NCBI GenBank assembly: GCA_025331125.1 | Contig: JAOALB010000029.1 | Coordinates: 62,001 to 126,000, forward strand | Length of the DNA stretch: 64,000 bases | DNA from: Mycogone perniciosa | Lineage: Eukaryota > Ascomycota > Sordariomycetes > Hypocreales > Hypocreaceae | Reading direction: 5' to 3' | The notes under the pieces: model-generated | The model's input: only the letters and a program-made list of their open reading frames with translations | Databases searched by the model: none | What the model was told of the DNA's origin: nothing | Translations under genes and position numbers: made by a program | Shown here: one piece after another, positions 1 to 11,426 of the stretch | How positions within the stretch are numbered: position 1 is the first letter of the stretch | How the letters are laid out: the number at the start of each line of letters is the position of its first letter

Positions 1-158
1 CAGCGACTCGGCCTTCTGCAAAGGACTTTGACTTCTCCTACTCCAGCATTCAAAGCTTCACCCTTCAGTTCGTGTTTTGCCCCACCGTTGCTATTTTTCG
101 AAGATCGAGAGAGCTCACGTTTTGTTCCGACTCAGGACAGCAATCGAGGTTTGCGACC

Positions 159-1360
159 ATGGCGACCATGACGGATTTGAAGACGTACAAGTTCAATCAC
201 TCGATGTGAGCGGCTACTCCGCCTGAGTGATGAAGATGAACTAACAGCCGTTGAGGATTCGAGTGAAGGACCCCAAGGAGTCCGGTACGTTGGCAACATG
301 CCATGATGCAATCTGGAGCCCCAAACTGACCCCCATCTACAGTCAAATTCTACGAGTTCCTGGGCATGAGCGTGGTGAAGAAATTGCAATTCCCCGAGGC
401 CAAGTTCGACCTGTACTTCATGGCCTACAACAGCTCTGGCGCCCTCTCCCACGGAAACTCTGCCGTCGACAGAGAAGGTGTCATTGAGCTGACTCACAAC
501 TACGGCACTGAGAACGACCCTACCTACACCATCAACAACGGTAACAAGGAGCCTCACCGCGGGTTTGGCCACACATGCATCTCCGTGGACAACATCCAGG
601 CTGCATGCCAGCGAATCGAGGATGCTGGCTACAAGTTCCAGAAGAAGCTCACCGACGGGCGGATGCACAACATTGCCTTCGCGCTGGATCCTGATGGATA
701 CTGGGTTGAGATCATCGGTCAAAAGCCCGTGGAGGAGACCGCGGAAGTCAAGGAGACCAACGTGTCCACCTACCGCATGGTAAAGCGCAAAATCTCTTCC
801 CGGACACAGATAAAACGAACTTACTGACGATTGAAACTAGAACCACACCATGATCCGCGTCAAGGATGCCGAAAAGTCCCTGAAATTCTACCAGGAAGTC
901 CTTGGCATGTCTCTTATCAGGACTCATGATGCCACGAGCGCAGGCTTTAGCCTGTACTTCCTCGGCTACCCAGACAACAAGAGACTGTCCACAGACGGCA
1001 AGACCAGCGACCTTGAGGGTCTACTCGAGCTGACCTGGAACCACGGCACTGAGAAGGACGAGGACTTCTCGTACCACAACGGAAACGCTGAGCCTCAGGG
1101 CTTTGGTCACATTTGTAAGTCCACAGGTGTGCAGTGATGCTATGTTCATTTGGCTGACGGATTGGCGTGCAGGTGTTTCGGTCGACGATCTCGATGCTGC
1201 GTGTCAGCGATTCGAGGATTTGCGGTGTAACTGGAAGAAGAGGTTGACGGATGGTCGTATGAGGGATGTTGCTTTCCTGCTGGATCCCGATGGGTACTGG
1301 GTTGAGATTGTCCAGAACGACAAGTTCAGCGACAAGTTCAGCGACAAGCACCAGGTCTGA
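159..1360 (+). CDS. GLO1: Glyoxalase I (lactoylglutathione lyase), two-domain fungal form
   Basis: It converts the hemithioacetal of methylglyoxal and glutathione to S-lactoylglutathione in the cytosol. Exons read as 159-205, 256-284, 343-779, 841-1114 and 1173-1360 give 324 aa, close to the yeast monomeric enzyme. Two VOC/glyoxalase domains are visible, about residues 10-165 and 175-318. Each has NH[ST]M at its start, an ELT[HW]N metal-ligand glutamate, GFGH[TI]C and a closing GYWVEI, so both active sites look complete. The ATG at 159 is chosen because an in-frame MATMTDLKTYKFNHSM leads straight into the first conserved block; a second ATG lies 9 nt downstream. The C-terminus ends in a small duplicated DKFS unit. 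All introns are GT-AG. The 158 bases before it are leader or promoter. Confidence 0.95.
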
Positions 1361-2377
1361 GGTGATAAATTGTTGATGCCAAAGCCCCTTAGCTGAAGAA
1401 TCGATAGGACCCAGTAGAAATGAAATAATATTTCTGTAGCCTCAACCCTAAGATTATGCTGATTATGTAGCTAAACTGCCAAGATTAATACGTAACGTAT
1501 GCTCTTACCACACTGTCAAATTAGGAAGTATTAGAGGAAAATTGACATGGAAGGGGGAGGGGGAACGTTGCACCATACGTCGAGAAAAGCAAATCAATCG
1601 TATCTCTCGGCTCATTAGTAGCACTTGCGCGGCCTTTAGGAGTCGAGGTGCACACACATTAACAGAATGGCTATGTTTGAGGCTGTGATGGAAATGTGAC
1701 AGATCATAGAAACAGTATCGAGAGGAGGGAATTTGGGAACAGTATCCACACCGGTGAGACAGGGGATCAACATCCAACACGGCTAGAAAGAGGAATCTGA
1801 GGAACGGACCGAGTCACGGAGCTGGCACCGAGCAATGAGTGGTTGGAGTGTCTGCAATGTCACCCCGCTTCCCCAGCTTTGCAGCCTCGTCTCTTCGCAC
1901 TCTTGTTTACGCTCGAGTGTGCATTGCCAATGCGGAAGCTGGTCATTGACCAGCAGTTCTGAACTAGGCGACGCCATGCAGATGCCGAGGTGGGGGGTGA
2001 GAAAGATAAACCAAATAACATCGCATAACTACGCAGCTGATGCCTTGTGAATCGTCGGATAGCCGTTGGGGGGTAACCAACGCTGGCAAACAGTAGTCGT
2101 CGAATGATTGGGCCTTTGCTGGTGATGAGTGTGAGGGCGCACCGATGTGGCAATTTGGTTTGAGGCCACACCAATAGGTTGAGTGTGCTAGAGAGGGGTA
2201 CAGGAGCGTCATCAAGATGCACTGCGACCCAACCCCTTCAGCTGTGGACAGACACATGCTTGCTGCTCATGTTCTCCTCTTCTATAAATCTGCAATTTAC
2301 ACCGTCAATCCAGGGTGAGATTTGGTATTGGCATTGCCGAGTTGCCACGAGGAGACTTGATCCATTCGTCACCCATC
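1361..2377. other. Intergenic region between GLO1 and the phosphoglycerate dehydrogenase gene
   Basis: No gene is supportable here. It holds the 3' end of GLO1 and the promoter of the next gene, with a TATAAA at 2283-2288 about 90 nt before the ATG. Several open frames on both strands lack any family resemblance. Confidence 0.7.
2283..2288 (+). promoter_or_regulatory. TATA-like box of the phosphoglycerate dehydrogenase gene
   Basis: TATAAA within a CT-rich stretch, about 90 nt upstream of the chosen start codon at 2378. Position and context fit a core promoter; no transcript data are available. Confidence 0.4.
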
Positions 2378-4093
2378 ATGGCGCCGGTTGTCGTCGTGAG
2401 AGACAATATTCTCATCAGCTCTAAAGCGGACCGCCTTCGAATTCTTGTTCCTGAAAAAGTCTCACAGGATGGAATCGCGTTGCTGGAGCCACATTTTGAT
2501 GTTGACATCCGGTTGGGTCTGACTCCGGATGAACTCGTCTCCCTTATCCCTGGCTATCACGGTCTTGTTGTCCGATCCGAGACCAAAGTGACAGAACGGG
2601 TGCTTCTGGCCGGAACGAAGCTCAGGGTTGTGGCACGGGCAGGCGTTGGCGTCGATAACATCGATGTGCCAACTGCGACATCTCAGGGTATCATTGTCGT
2701 CAACTCCCCGGCTGGGAACATTCAGGCGGCCGCAGAGCACACCGTAGCTTTACTACTCGCAACGGCCAGGCATATTGGCCGAGCAGACGAGAGTGTAAAG
2801 CGAGGCGCATGGGAGAGAAGCAGTCTCGTCGGTGTTGAAGTGGGACGAAAGGTCCTGGGAATTGTTGGCCTGGGAAAGGTCGGAATTGCCGTGGCCCGGA
2901 TGGCGAAAGGTCTGGGAATGCAGGTCATGGCCGTCGACCCGTATGCTAGCGTGACCATGGCGCACCAAGCTGGCGTTGAGATGGTGTCTGGATTAAAGGA
3001 GCTTTTGCCAGCGGTTGACTTTCTCACCATCCACACCCCACTGTTGGCAACGACTTTGGATTTGATTGGGGAAGCGGAATTCAAGTTGATGAAAAAGACC
3101 GCCCGAGTCCTCAATGTAGCAAGGGGTGGAGTGTATAATGAAGTCGCATTGCTGAAGGCTCTGGACGAGGGATGGATCGCCGGAGCTGGCGTCGACGTCT
3201 TCTCTTCAGAGCCCCCAGCCCCAGACTCGACAGCTTCTGAACTGGCCAAGTACCCCAACGTTGTGGCGACACCGCACCTCGGGGCTTCTACCATCGAGGC
3301 ACAGGAGAATGTCTCGGTGGATGTGTGCACTCAGGTGCTCAAGATCTTGCGCGGCGGGCTTCCTACCAGCGCAGTCAATGCACCCATCATCCTGCCAGAG
3401 GAGTATCGGAAGCTCCAGTCATCGGTGCAGCTGGTAGAAAAGATGGGTCGTCTTTATACGCAGCACTTTGTACGGAGAAAAGGGGGCATGGTCGGCGGCC
3501 GCAAATTCGAACTCATCTATCATGGCGACTTGGCGGGCATCAACACAATGCCCTTGTATGCGGCACTGGTGAAAGGACTGGTGGCTTCGTTCAGCGACGC
3601 GCACGTCAACATTGTCAATGCGACTCTCCTTGCAAAGGAGAAGAGCATCTTCATCAGCGAGACGCACTCTCACCTGTCAAACGACCTGACATACGCAAAT
3701 CTCGTGACGCTGAAGGCCCACGCCGATGACGGAAGTGGTGAGCAAATCATCGAGGGCTATGCTTCAGGCAAGAAACTGTACATCTCCAAGTTGGACCGCT
3801 TCAACGCGACCTTTAGCCCGGAGGGAACGCTGATTGTCCTGCACAACTATGACGAGCCGGGCAAGATTGGAGGCGTAGGAACAGTTCTGGGTTCGCATGG
3901 CATTAACATCAGGTTTATGCAAGTGGCGGGTCTGGATGACGAGGCGAGACAGGATCAATCGCAGGTTGTGAAGAAGGATAACGAGAATGAGGCCCTGATG
4001 ATTTTAGGTGTTGACGGCACAGTTCATGAAGAGGTGATGAGTGAACTCAGGCTGGCAGAGGGAGTGCTTGATGTGGTCTTGGTGCAGCTTTAA
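2378..4093 (+). CDS. D-3-phosphoglycerate dehydrogenase, long form with ACT domain
   Basis: It catalyses the first step of phosphorylated serine synthesis, 3-phosphoglycerate to 3-phosphohydroxypyruvate with NAD. It is a single exon of 571 aa from the ATG at 2378 (context ATCATGG). An upstream in-frame codon would add 21 residues but lies near the TATA box. The order seen is substrate-binding domain, Rossmann fold with GLGKVG (about residue 165), NVARGG with the catalytic arginine, TPHLGAST with the catalytic histidine, a long intervening domain of the ASB type, and a C-terminal ACT domain (HNYDEPGKIGGVG onward). This is the long, potentially serine-regulated architecture of bacteria such as mycobacteria and of plants, and unlike yeast Ser3/Ser33. 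No serine-feedback residues were verified. Confidence 0.93.
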   Translation: MAPVVVVRDNILISSKADRLRILVPEKVSQDGIALLEPHFDVDIRLGLTPDELVSLIPGYHGLVVRSETKVTERVLLAGTKLRVVARAGVGVDNIDVPTATSQGIIVVNSPAGNIQAAAEHTVALLLATARHIGRADESVKRGAWERSSLVGVEVGRKVLGIVGLGKVGIAVARMAKGLGMQVMAVDPYASVTMAHQAGVEMVSGLKELLPAVDFLTIHTPLLATTLDLIGEAEFKLMKKTARVLNVARGGVYNEVALLKALDEGWIAGAGVDVFSSEPPAPDSTASELAKYPNVVATPHLGASTIEAQENVSVDVCTQVLKILRGGLPTSAVNAPIILPEEYRKLQSSVQLVEKMGRLYTQHFVRRKGGMVGGRKFELIYHGDLAGINTMPLYAALVKGLVASFSDAHVNIVNATLLAKEKSIFISETHSHLSNDLTYANLVTLKAHADDGSGEQIIEGYASGKKLYISKLDRFNATFSPEGTLIVLHNYDEPGKIGGVGTVLGSHGINIRFMQVAGLDDEARQDQSQVVKKDNENEALMILGVDGTVHEEVMSELRLAEGVLDVVLVQL

Positions 4094-4489
4094 GGAGGAA
4101 TCTTATCGTATTTCGTGATACTACCTTAGTAGTCATGTGCCTCGTCGTGCCTACGATATGAAATAAAACGAATCAGAGTGAAAATAAAGTGAGTGAGCTT
4201 TTTCTCAATGTGTTATAAGGAGCCAAAAAAGTATTCAGGACATTTGTTATATATATATTTTTCTTCCCTATTTTCAATTTTATTGTCGTTGAGGTTCAGT
4301 AACGCGATTTTCGATTTTCAATCCACACCTTGAGCCCATTCTTGCATCCGCAAGTATTTCGTACATACATCAAATTTACGTCAGACGTCATAGGGCTTGC
4401 TTTTCATCAATTTTTCAATTTTTTTCCCCTTCACCAGCCTAGCGGTGACACCAAGTCGGTTTTATCAGACTGCTCAGACCAACGGGTCT
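4094..4489. other. Convergent 3' intergenic region
   Basis: About 400 nt of AT-rich sequence between two convergent genes. It contains an ATATATATA run near 4250 and likely holds both 3' untranslated regions. No gene seen. Confidence 0.6.
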
Positions 4490-5476
4490 CTAAATAGTCT
4501 CTGGGATATTATCATCACTCTCGCTCACGCTTTCGTCACCACTGACTTCAGCGTTCTCTCTCTCCCGCTTCTCCATCAATGCTTGCAATTCGGCATCATC
4601 ACTCTCAGTGACGGCCTTGGGCTCCATCTTGACGGTCAGGCTTCCTCCGGATGCCTCAATCGTCTTGCGCACCTCGACGATTGCCTCCTCCAGGCGGCTA
4701 ATGCCTAGGGTCTTGTCGAGGCATGTACTCGTCAAAACATACAGTGGAGGCGACACCAGTTTGACCTTGATCTGCATGCTCTCCGTGCTCTGCTCCTCGG
4801 CTTTTCGTAGGGCAGTCTTTATGGCCTCGATACCTTCATAGCCGAAGCAGGTGACCTCAACGTCGGCTCGGAGCTTGGTTGGCTGAGGCGTAAGTCGCTT
4901 GCTGATGTACAGTTTTAGTTCGTCGTCGACAACCTGGTTGGGGAACTCAATGTCGTTCCAGACTTCAGGGTTCCTGCTTCCGTGTTAGACTCGGTATCTA
5001 CAGAAACAAGTACAAGGCAAGACCAACGTGATAGAGAGCTTGAATGCATCGATGGCGTGACCATACTTGCGGTTGAGCGGCCAAGCTATGCTCTCGTACA
5101 GGGACTCGATCGGGGTCTGGGTCTTCTCGGCAACGTGTCGCATGATGGAGTGGACCATCTTGCTCTTGTTGTAGCGCTCCTCGCACTTGATAGCATCCTC
5201 GGTAGAGACTCGGCGTTTTGACAGATCGATGTAGCCCTTCTCCTTGTCCACTCGGAGAACGACAACGACCTCGTTGCGCCCAACTCGGATGAGCTTCTGG
5301 ATACTTCGGATACGTCGTCGCGAAAGTTCGGACAGGAGAATCATGCCGTCGATGTTGTCGTACTCGAGCAGCTTGACGTAGGCACCCATCTCGGCAATCT
5401 GCTTGACATTGACCATGACGAAGCTGTCAATCTCCGGGTACTTCTCCTCGTAGAAACGGCAGTTTGTGAGCGACAT
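4490..5476 (-). CDS. SUI2: Translation initiation factor eIF2 subunit alpha
   Basis: This subunit of the eIF2 ternary complex delivers initiator Met-tRNA to the 40S ribosome and is the target of stress kinases. Exons are 5028-5476 and 4490-4973, giving 310 aa. Start MSLTNCRFYEEKYPEID matches the family start. The S1 fold is followed by the regulatory loop SELSRRRIRS, in which the phosphorylated serine is residue 52 counting Met, so the Gcn2 switch is present. The central helical domain (KLYISKRLTPQPTKLRADVEV) and the alpha-beta C-domain follow, with an acidic serine-rich tail (SGDESVSESDD). The single 54-nt intron has an unusual GTTGGT donor, chosen because it alone keeps frame. It ends a few bases after a TCTAAC branch site. 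Confidence 0.95.
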
Positions 5477-6172
5477 CTTGGCGGTGTTTGCCGGCGATGC
5501 CCGGGGTGAGGTTGATGAGAGGGTGGAGGGGTTGAAGGTGATGTGGAGGGGTTACTCATACTACTCGTGTGTGCTGGACACAAAATGGTGGTAATTTTTG
5601 CATCTAACTGGCTTTACCCGATATCCTTGTAGCCGAGCAGTTAACGGTGATAAGGTTGGCCCAAAGCGTCTGGGGCTTGTCTGCTTGTCTCAGTGCCCAC
5701 TCGGCCTTGTTTGTGGCGCAGGCCAGGGACGAGACTTGCCGTCATCTGCCAAGCTGCGAACATGCAGTAGCCCACCAACCACGTATGGTAAGGTACCTAT
5801 CTACCTCTGTGTAAGCTTTTTGGACCTCTGCAACTCTACTCCTCTCTTTGTCCATATTAATCCTTTGTCCTAACCATCCGGGTTGTACAGGGGTTTGATG
5901 CCCAAAGCCATCAGAGATACGACTCCTCCGCAACAGTTCATCGCCTGAACATCTCAATTGTCGACCCCGCCATCTGCTAAAGAGCGACGCGAAGAGCTGC
6001 TGCTACTCCGTATACTCGTACTCGTTCACCTTAGGTGCGCTGGTCTTCCTGTGCCGATTGCGGAATCTCCTCCCCTTGCGTGATCCGAAGGAGTTCCCCC
6101 GGCTTCCGCGGCTAGAGTCGAACGTGCATCGTCACGCGTCGGTACGAATCGAATCGAACGCAACATTTTGAT
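5477..6172. promoter_or_regulatory. Shared divergent promoter region of SUI2 and the CNNM-like gene
   Basis: About 700 nt between divergently transcribed genes, presumed to hold both promoters. No clear TATA box or named site was recognised, and no coding potential beyond short shadows. Confidence 0.5.
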
Positions 6173-8019
6173 ATGCCGGAGAGAGGTGCGTCTGGAGGTC
6201 TCGCCAACTTGCGCCCAGCTATCCTTGGGCTTGGACGAGTGCTGGGGATCTGCCTGACATCCGTCTCGGCGGCGCCTCTGTCGTCGCGTGGGCATCATGA
6301 TGAGGCGGACGAAATGAACGGCACACCCCTCTGGGTGCTGGCCGTTGCCTCCATGACCCTGGTGCTCTTGGGTGGCGCATTTGCCGGACTGACGATCGCG
6401 TACGTCATTGGAGCTCATTGCGTGTGTCGCGCGAAGGATTCCTTGCAGTAGTATTGACATTGTGACAGGTTGATGGGCCAGGACAGCATTTACCTCCAGG
6501 TTGTTTCCGGAGATCCCACCGAGGCTCAGCATAAGAACGCTAAGCGGGTTCTTCAGCTGCTTAAGAAGGGCAAGCACTGGGTCCTGGTTACACTGCTACT
6601 CGCCAATGTCATTGTTAATGAGTCGTTGCCCGTCGTGCTGGACCGCTTTCTAGGTGGTGGTGTCGCAGCCGTTGTGGGCAGTACGGTGCTTATTGGTAGG
6701 TTGCGTTGAACACTCTCGTCTGCACATGTCTTCGCTAACCAGGTATCTACAGTCATCTTCGGCGAAATCGTTCCTCAGTCTGTCTGTGTTCGATATGGCC
6801 TACCTATCGGGGGGTACATGTCCACGCCTGTCCTCATACTCATGTATCTCCTGAGCCCGGTAGCCTGGCCTACGGCCAAACTTCTTGACTGGATTCTCGG
6901 CGAAGACCATGGTACTCTTTACAAGAAGAGTGGACTCAAGACGCTTGTCACCTTGCATAAGTCACTTGGCGACGTTTCCGATCGACTAAATCAGGATGAA
7001 GTCACTATCATTACTGCTGTGCTAGACTTGAAGGAAAAGCGCGTCTCCGAGGTAATGACCCCAATGGAAGATGTCTTTACCCTTGCGGAGGACCATATCC
7101 TGGATGAGGAGACGATGGACATGATTCTTTCGTCGGGATACTCTAGAATCCCCATCTACCGCGCGGGAAAGCCGTCCGATTTTGTGGGAATGTTGCTCGT
7201 CAAGACACTCATCACGTACGACCCTGAAGATCGAATTCCGGTCAGGGACGTGCAACTCGGCGCTGTTGTGGAGACGCGGCCGGAGACCAGCTGCCTGGAT
7301 ATTATCAACTTTTTCCAAGAGGGCAAGTCCCACATGGTGCTAGTGTCGGAGTTTCCAGGTTCGAATCACGGGGCTCTCGGTGTTGTCACATTGGAAGATG
7401 TCATTGAAGAGCTCATTGGCGAGTGAGTATTGTGTTACATGATGTGGATGCTATCTATTTGCTAACATTTGATAGGGAAATCGTTGATGAATCGGACGTG
7501 TATGTCGATGTACACAAGGCTGTCAGACGTCTTACGCCTGCTCCCAGGGCCCGTCGTGTACACATGGATGCGCCGGGTATTGGTGTAGCAGTCAGAAAGT
7601 CGATGGACAGTACAGGAATGGTCCACATTGAAGAGAATCATGAAGGGCAGGATGGTCATCATGTGGGCTCATGCAAAAGCGACTCAGGTCATCCCGATCG
7701 GCATCCTAAGACAGCTGTGTTCATGAAACGTCAACATTCGACCGGCCCTGACGGGCTTGTGGCCCACGGCACAGTTCCTGTCAAAGCCTCGCTTGATGAG
7801 ATGAGGCAGCAGCTCCGACTCGGCCCTGCAAACAGGGCTGCTAATCCGCTGAGCAGTACACGAGGAGCTGTCTTCAAGATTAAGCAGGGCTTGGGGGCCG
7901 TGCCGACCGACCCTGATGGGGACAAGAAACCCAGAAATTCCGAGTCGGGGCCTCCAGATGGTGCGGATGGGCACGATGAAACAACTCCACTGTTGGGCAA
8001 ACAAAATGGGAGGCAGTGA
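6173..8019 (+). CDS. CNNM/Mam3-type DUF21-CBS membrane protein
   Basis: Exons 6173-6399, 6469-6695, 6753-7422 and 7476-8019 give 555 aa. A possible N-terminal signal or anchor (LGICLTSVSAA) precedes a DUF21 (CNNM transmembrane) domain with hydrophobic segments at LWVLAVASMTLVLLGGAFAG, LVTLLLANVIVNESLPVVL and VVGSTVLIVIFGEIVPQ. The GEIVPQS motif is typical of the family. A CBS pair follows (EVMTPMEDVFTLAED, GYSRIPIYR, then SHMVLVSE ... GVVTLEDVIEELIGEEIVDESD). The C-terminal 180 residues are polar and probably disordered. CNNM relatives act in Mg2+ homeostasis; yeast Mam3 is vacuolar and affects metal tolerance. Transport direction and ion cannot be read from sequence. Confidence 0.9.
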
Positions 8020-9011
8020 TGAAGGTTATTGCTAATGAAAAAGGTATAACGGGGTTGGCGTTTTTAAGAAAATGTTGTCTTGACTAGCAGCCCATACTAA
8101 CATTGTGTGTGTGGGTTAGTGTATGGAGTACAACAGTGATTTATGCTAGTTAATGCATCATTACTTGATTCTAGGTTCAATCGTGGGTTTGAGTCTTTTA
8201 CGCTTGCTTTTCATGGAGGTCGCCTGGGGGTGTACTGGTCGAGATGAGTGATGGTTGACAAGTGGGAATGATGATACCTGGGAAGAGGAGTGTGGATTTC
8301 TACCATGTCATAGGAACCTTGGTCGAAGACAGATATATGAAGCACGTCAACACTTACACGATCTCCACTAACTTCAATTGGTCAAGTCGTAATATATTTC
8401 TCCTACTTTTCAATAGCACCTCTACCGGGTAGCTGCTGTCTAATACTCTAGGTAGCCATAAAATTTCTTAGAAGTGACAGAAGCAGAGGCAGAGGCACCA
8501 GGCGCACATTGCGTTCGACGGAAATTGGCCGTCCCAGGAGAGCTTTTTTGCTGCTGCAACACAAGACTCTCCCATGTACTCCGTAGGAACCCAAGATTTG
8601 GCAATAAGACACGCACCTACACACCCAACACTATTTGTAGGCCAAACCTTAAAACAACACCCACAGATAGTTTTTCTTGCTATTACGATATAAGGATAAA
8701 TATTATAAGCATTTACGTTGACATGTACGGAGTAATAGCATAAAGAAGGGTATGCCCGCTGCTCTCTCTCGTTCTTGCTCAAACCTGTGATGGCACAGAT
8801 CTGAGGCTCCGCTTGCTTTCCTCTAACCGCTGTGGTCTCGTTCATTTCATATATGTTCTCCTCAATTCTGTTCTTTTCTAGATGTGTACTCTATATGTGC
8901 TCTATGTATATATTTCAGCAGGCTACTCTTTTCAATTTATGCTTGTTAAACACACCCCTTGCATCTCAGAGTTCCTGCGTGAGGCCAGTCTTATAGCAAA
9001 TATATATACTA
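8020..9011. other. Convergent intergenic region, no gene
   Basis: Nearly 1 kb between two 3' ends. A 125-codon minus-strand frame at 8468-8845 has no family resemblance. TACTCCGTA-type words occur near 8577 and 8727. Confidence 0.6.
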
Positions 9012-10250
9012 CTAATCGTACCAGATGGCATTCATGCCAAACCCAGGTTCCGGCACTCTCACTCGAGCAACCCTAGCGAGGAACTCATCCTTCCACCGAT
9101 AAATCTCCAGCCATCCCTCCTGATCATCCGTAATCGCAACCCACTCATCAGTCCAGTCACTAGGCGCCACCGCATTGCTATGTCCGCCGCTCGTCGGCGT
9201 GGGATTCAAGCAAATCTGGCGCTCAATCACGCCCTCATCCGTTAACTTGAACGCAGCGATGTACCCCGTCAGATCAAAGCTGTTGGCACGCGAGGATGCA
9301 AACAGGTACTTTCCCGAGTGCGAGAGGACGCACACGTCGGCGCGGTATTGCGTCCAGCGGTTGGGGATTCCGGGCGGGATGAGGGGGAAGTGCCGGTGGG
9401 TGTAGATGGGCATGTGAGTTGCTGGGTCGATGAGGTATTCGCATATGCGGTTCCCCTTCTCCATGAGAGCGTAGAGGTACTGGCCTGAGGGATGGATGGC
9501 GACCCAGCGGGGATGGTCACGCTCGTCTGGGCAGTCAACTGAGCCTACGAGTTCCAAGTCTGGACTTTCGGGGTTAGGACGACGGTGAACCCAGAGCTTG
9601 TTGGCGGTAAGGTCAGCGGAGTAGAGGTAGGTCTCCGAAGGATCGAAAGCCATGCCATGGATGCCACTGTTGGGCTGGTACTCATAGTTTTGGACGTTGG
9701 AGGAGAGTGCGCCGGAGGAAGGGTCAGTGGTGAAGACGGAGCCGTGGCCGGCGTGGCGATAGAACGGGTTGCAGTAGACGGCATGGGGGGGCTTGCGAGC
9801 AGCAAGGAGGAATATGGCGCGGGTGTTTGTCTCCAGAGAGGCGGCGTTGGCTGTGAATTGGTGAGCCTCTCTGAGCTGAGCGAGCAATACGTGATATATC
9901 TTTGTATGTCTAAGATGAAGATGGAGACGTACGGTCGTGAAGCATTGGGTGAGAGACTTGAGGAACAATGGATGTGGGAGACTCGACGGCAAAGCTGGTC
10001 CATTTCTTCATGGCCGCGCCGTAGATGGCCTTTTTCTCATGCTGAGGTGAATGTTAGTCAATTGCACTCTCATTGTGAAAATTCGGTTGGTGTTGTGGCT
10101 TACATCAAACGTCATCCATGAGATGGGCTCATCGTGGGCGATTTCGGTGCGCTTCACCAGCTCCAGGGTGAGAGCCTCATCGTCAAAGGCAAAGGTAAAG
10201 ATGGCACCAGGTGGCGTCCATGTGCCAACCATCAGGTGGTGGACAGGCAT
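9012..10250 (-). CDS. 3-carboxy-cis,cis-muconate lactonizing enzyme (fungal seven-bladed propeller)
   Basis: In the fungal protocatechuate branch this enzyme cyclises 3-carboxy-cis,cis-muconate to the muconolactone. Exons 10104-10250, 9933-10041 and 9012-9850 give 364 aa, nearly the length of the characterised Neurospora crassa enzyme (366 aa). The start MPVHHLMVGTWTPPGAIF leads straight into the first propeller strand. Later blades are visible at IHGMAFDPSETYLYSADL, RWVAIHPSGQYLYALMEKG and VLSHSGKYLFASSRAN. Introns have GTAAGC and GTACGT donors. It lies head-to-head with an intradiol dioxygenase across 1.2 kb, which supports an aromatic-catabolism role and co-regulation. The propeller lactonase superfamily is broad, so the exact substrate is inferred. 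Confidence 0.85.
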
Positions 10251-11426
10251 TTTGACGGATTTAGTTGGATGAGTGTGATGATAATGGTGACGGGGCCGCA
10301 ATGGATGGAGTAGAGTAGAAGTCAATAGTCGGTGTTGGGCCAACTGAAGAAAGTTTGGGTAGGGTCTCATGTCTGGGACAAATATTATGGAGCAGCGCTG
10401 AGAGGCAACTTTGTAATACTGCTAGCCTGATTACAAAAGCATTATTTCGGTGGAGAAACAATGGGCGATTGAGTTGAGTATTGCTATGCTAGCAGTATGT
10501 GTTGTTCGATTTCTCTGTGCAATGAACTCTTGGTATTCCGCGTTCCGAAGTGTATGCCGATGAGAAGCATCGGATGATGACGGCAAGGGGAGAGACAAGG
10601 CTAGGGATTTTTGTATTACTACTGGTAGTGCTACTAATTACAATTTACTGAGTAAGGGTAATGATGCGTTTTACAGCATCGGCATTGGATTCCTGGTATA
10701 ATTAATACTGGTGCTAATAATATCTTAATGAATAGAAGTCTTCCAAAGAAGGCATTGAAACCGAATTGTTGTAGGGCATATTATCCCCAACAGTTCCCTG
10801 AATATATTGTCCAGAATCCCCCAGACAGCCTCTGATATCAGATTCAGCTTCCGAAGCAATCCAAGCAATCCAAGCACCTGAAAGAGAAAAAAACACACAA
10901 CTTACCCCTCGTGATCACTCTCAAGGCTGCCGTCCGTTCGTCCCGCATCGCGGGGCTGCGCTGAATGTGGGGATTTCGATCCTCTTTCTAAAATTTTAAT
11001 GGATCATCCGTGAGGGGGCGGCAGTCCGGGAAATGCAACGGTAATTCTGGCAGTTATCATTACCGTCGCAGTAATTGGCCTGAGCAGCCGGCTCGGATAC
11101 CCGTTGAGCAATCCCGATGTCAGCTTCCGTGTGTTCCCTCGCCATGATTCAGGGTCTCTCTCCACTTTGCCACGACCATTTGCATTTGCCATGAAGCTAT
11201 TATTATTTGTCCTGCGGAGGCGGTGGCATCATATTACTAGCCAGTAGCTTGCAGCATCTGTTTATATAGTCTCGTGCCATCCCGTGCTCTGAAGTCGTAA
11301 CTCGTTCCTCATTCTCCATTCATCATCCATCACAACTCACAACTCACAACTTGTACTAGCATACTCGCCTTTGAGCTTGCAACTCTTTATACTATATAGC
11401 ATATTCATTATTCTCCAACATACACA
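10251..11426. promoter_or_regulatory. Bidirectional promoter region of the aromatic-catabolism pair
   Basis: About 1.18 kb between divergent genes. It contains a TATATA at 11263-11268 facing the dioxygenase and CGGCCCCG/GCGGGG-type GC words. No specific activator site could be assigned. Two short minus-strand frames inside (10714-10896, 11004-11192) look spurious. Confidence 0.5.
11263..11268 (+). promoter_or_regulatory. TATA-like box of the intradiol dioxygenase gene
   Basis: TATATA about 160 nt before the start codon at 11427, followed by a CA-rich leader with repeated ACAACTC words (about 11332-11350). Confidence 0.35.

Noticed and set aside
7360..7375. GGTTCGAATC, an exact B-box core
   Set aside because: It sits inside conserved CBS-domain coding sequence with no tRNA-like flanks.
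8468..8845. 125-codon minus-strand frame between convergent genes
   Set aside because: Cysteine-rich by chance, no signal peptide at the start and no splice or promoter context; overlaps a plus-strand frame of similar quality.
9585..10121. 178-codon plus-strand open frame
   Set aside because: It lies antisense to the lactonizing-enzyme exons and its protein has no family resemblance; it is a shadow of the coding strand.
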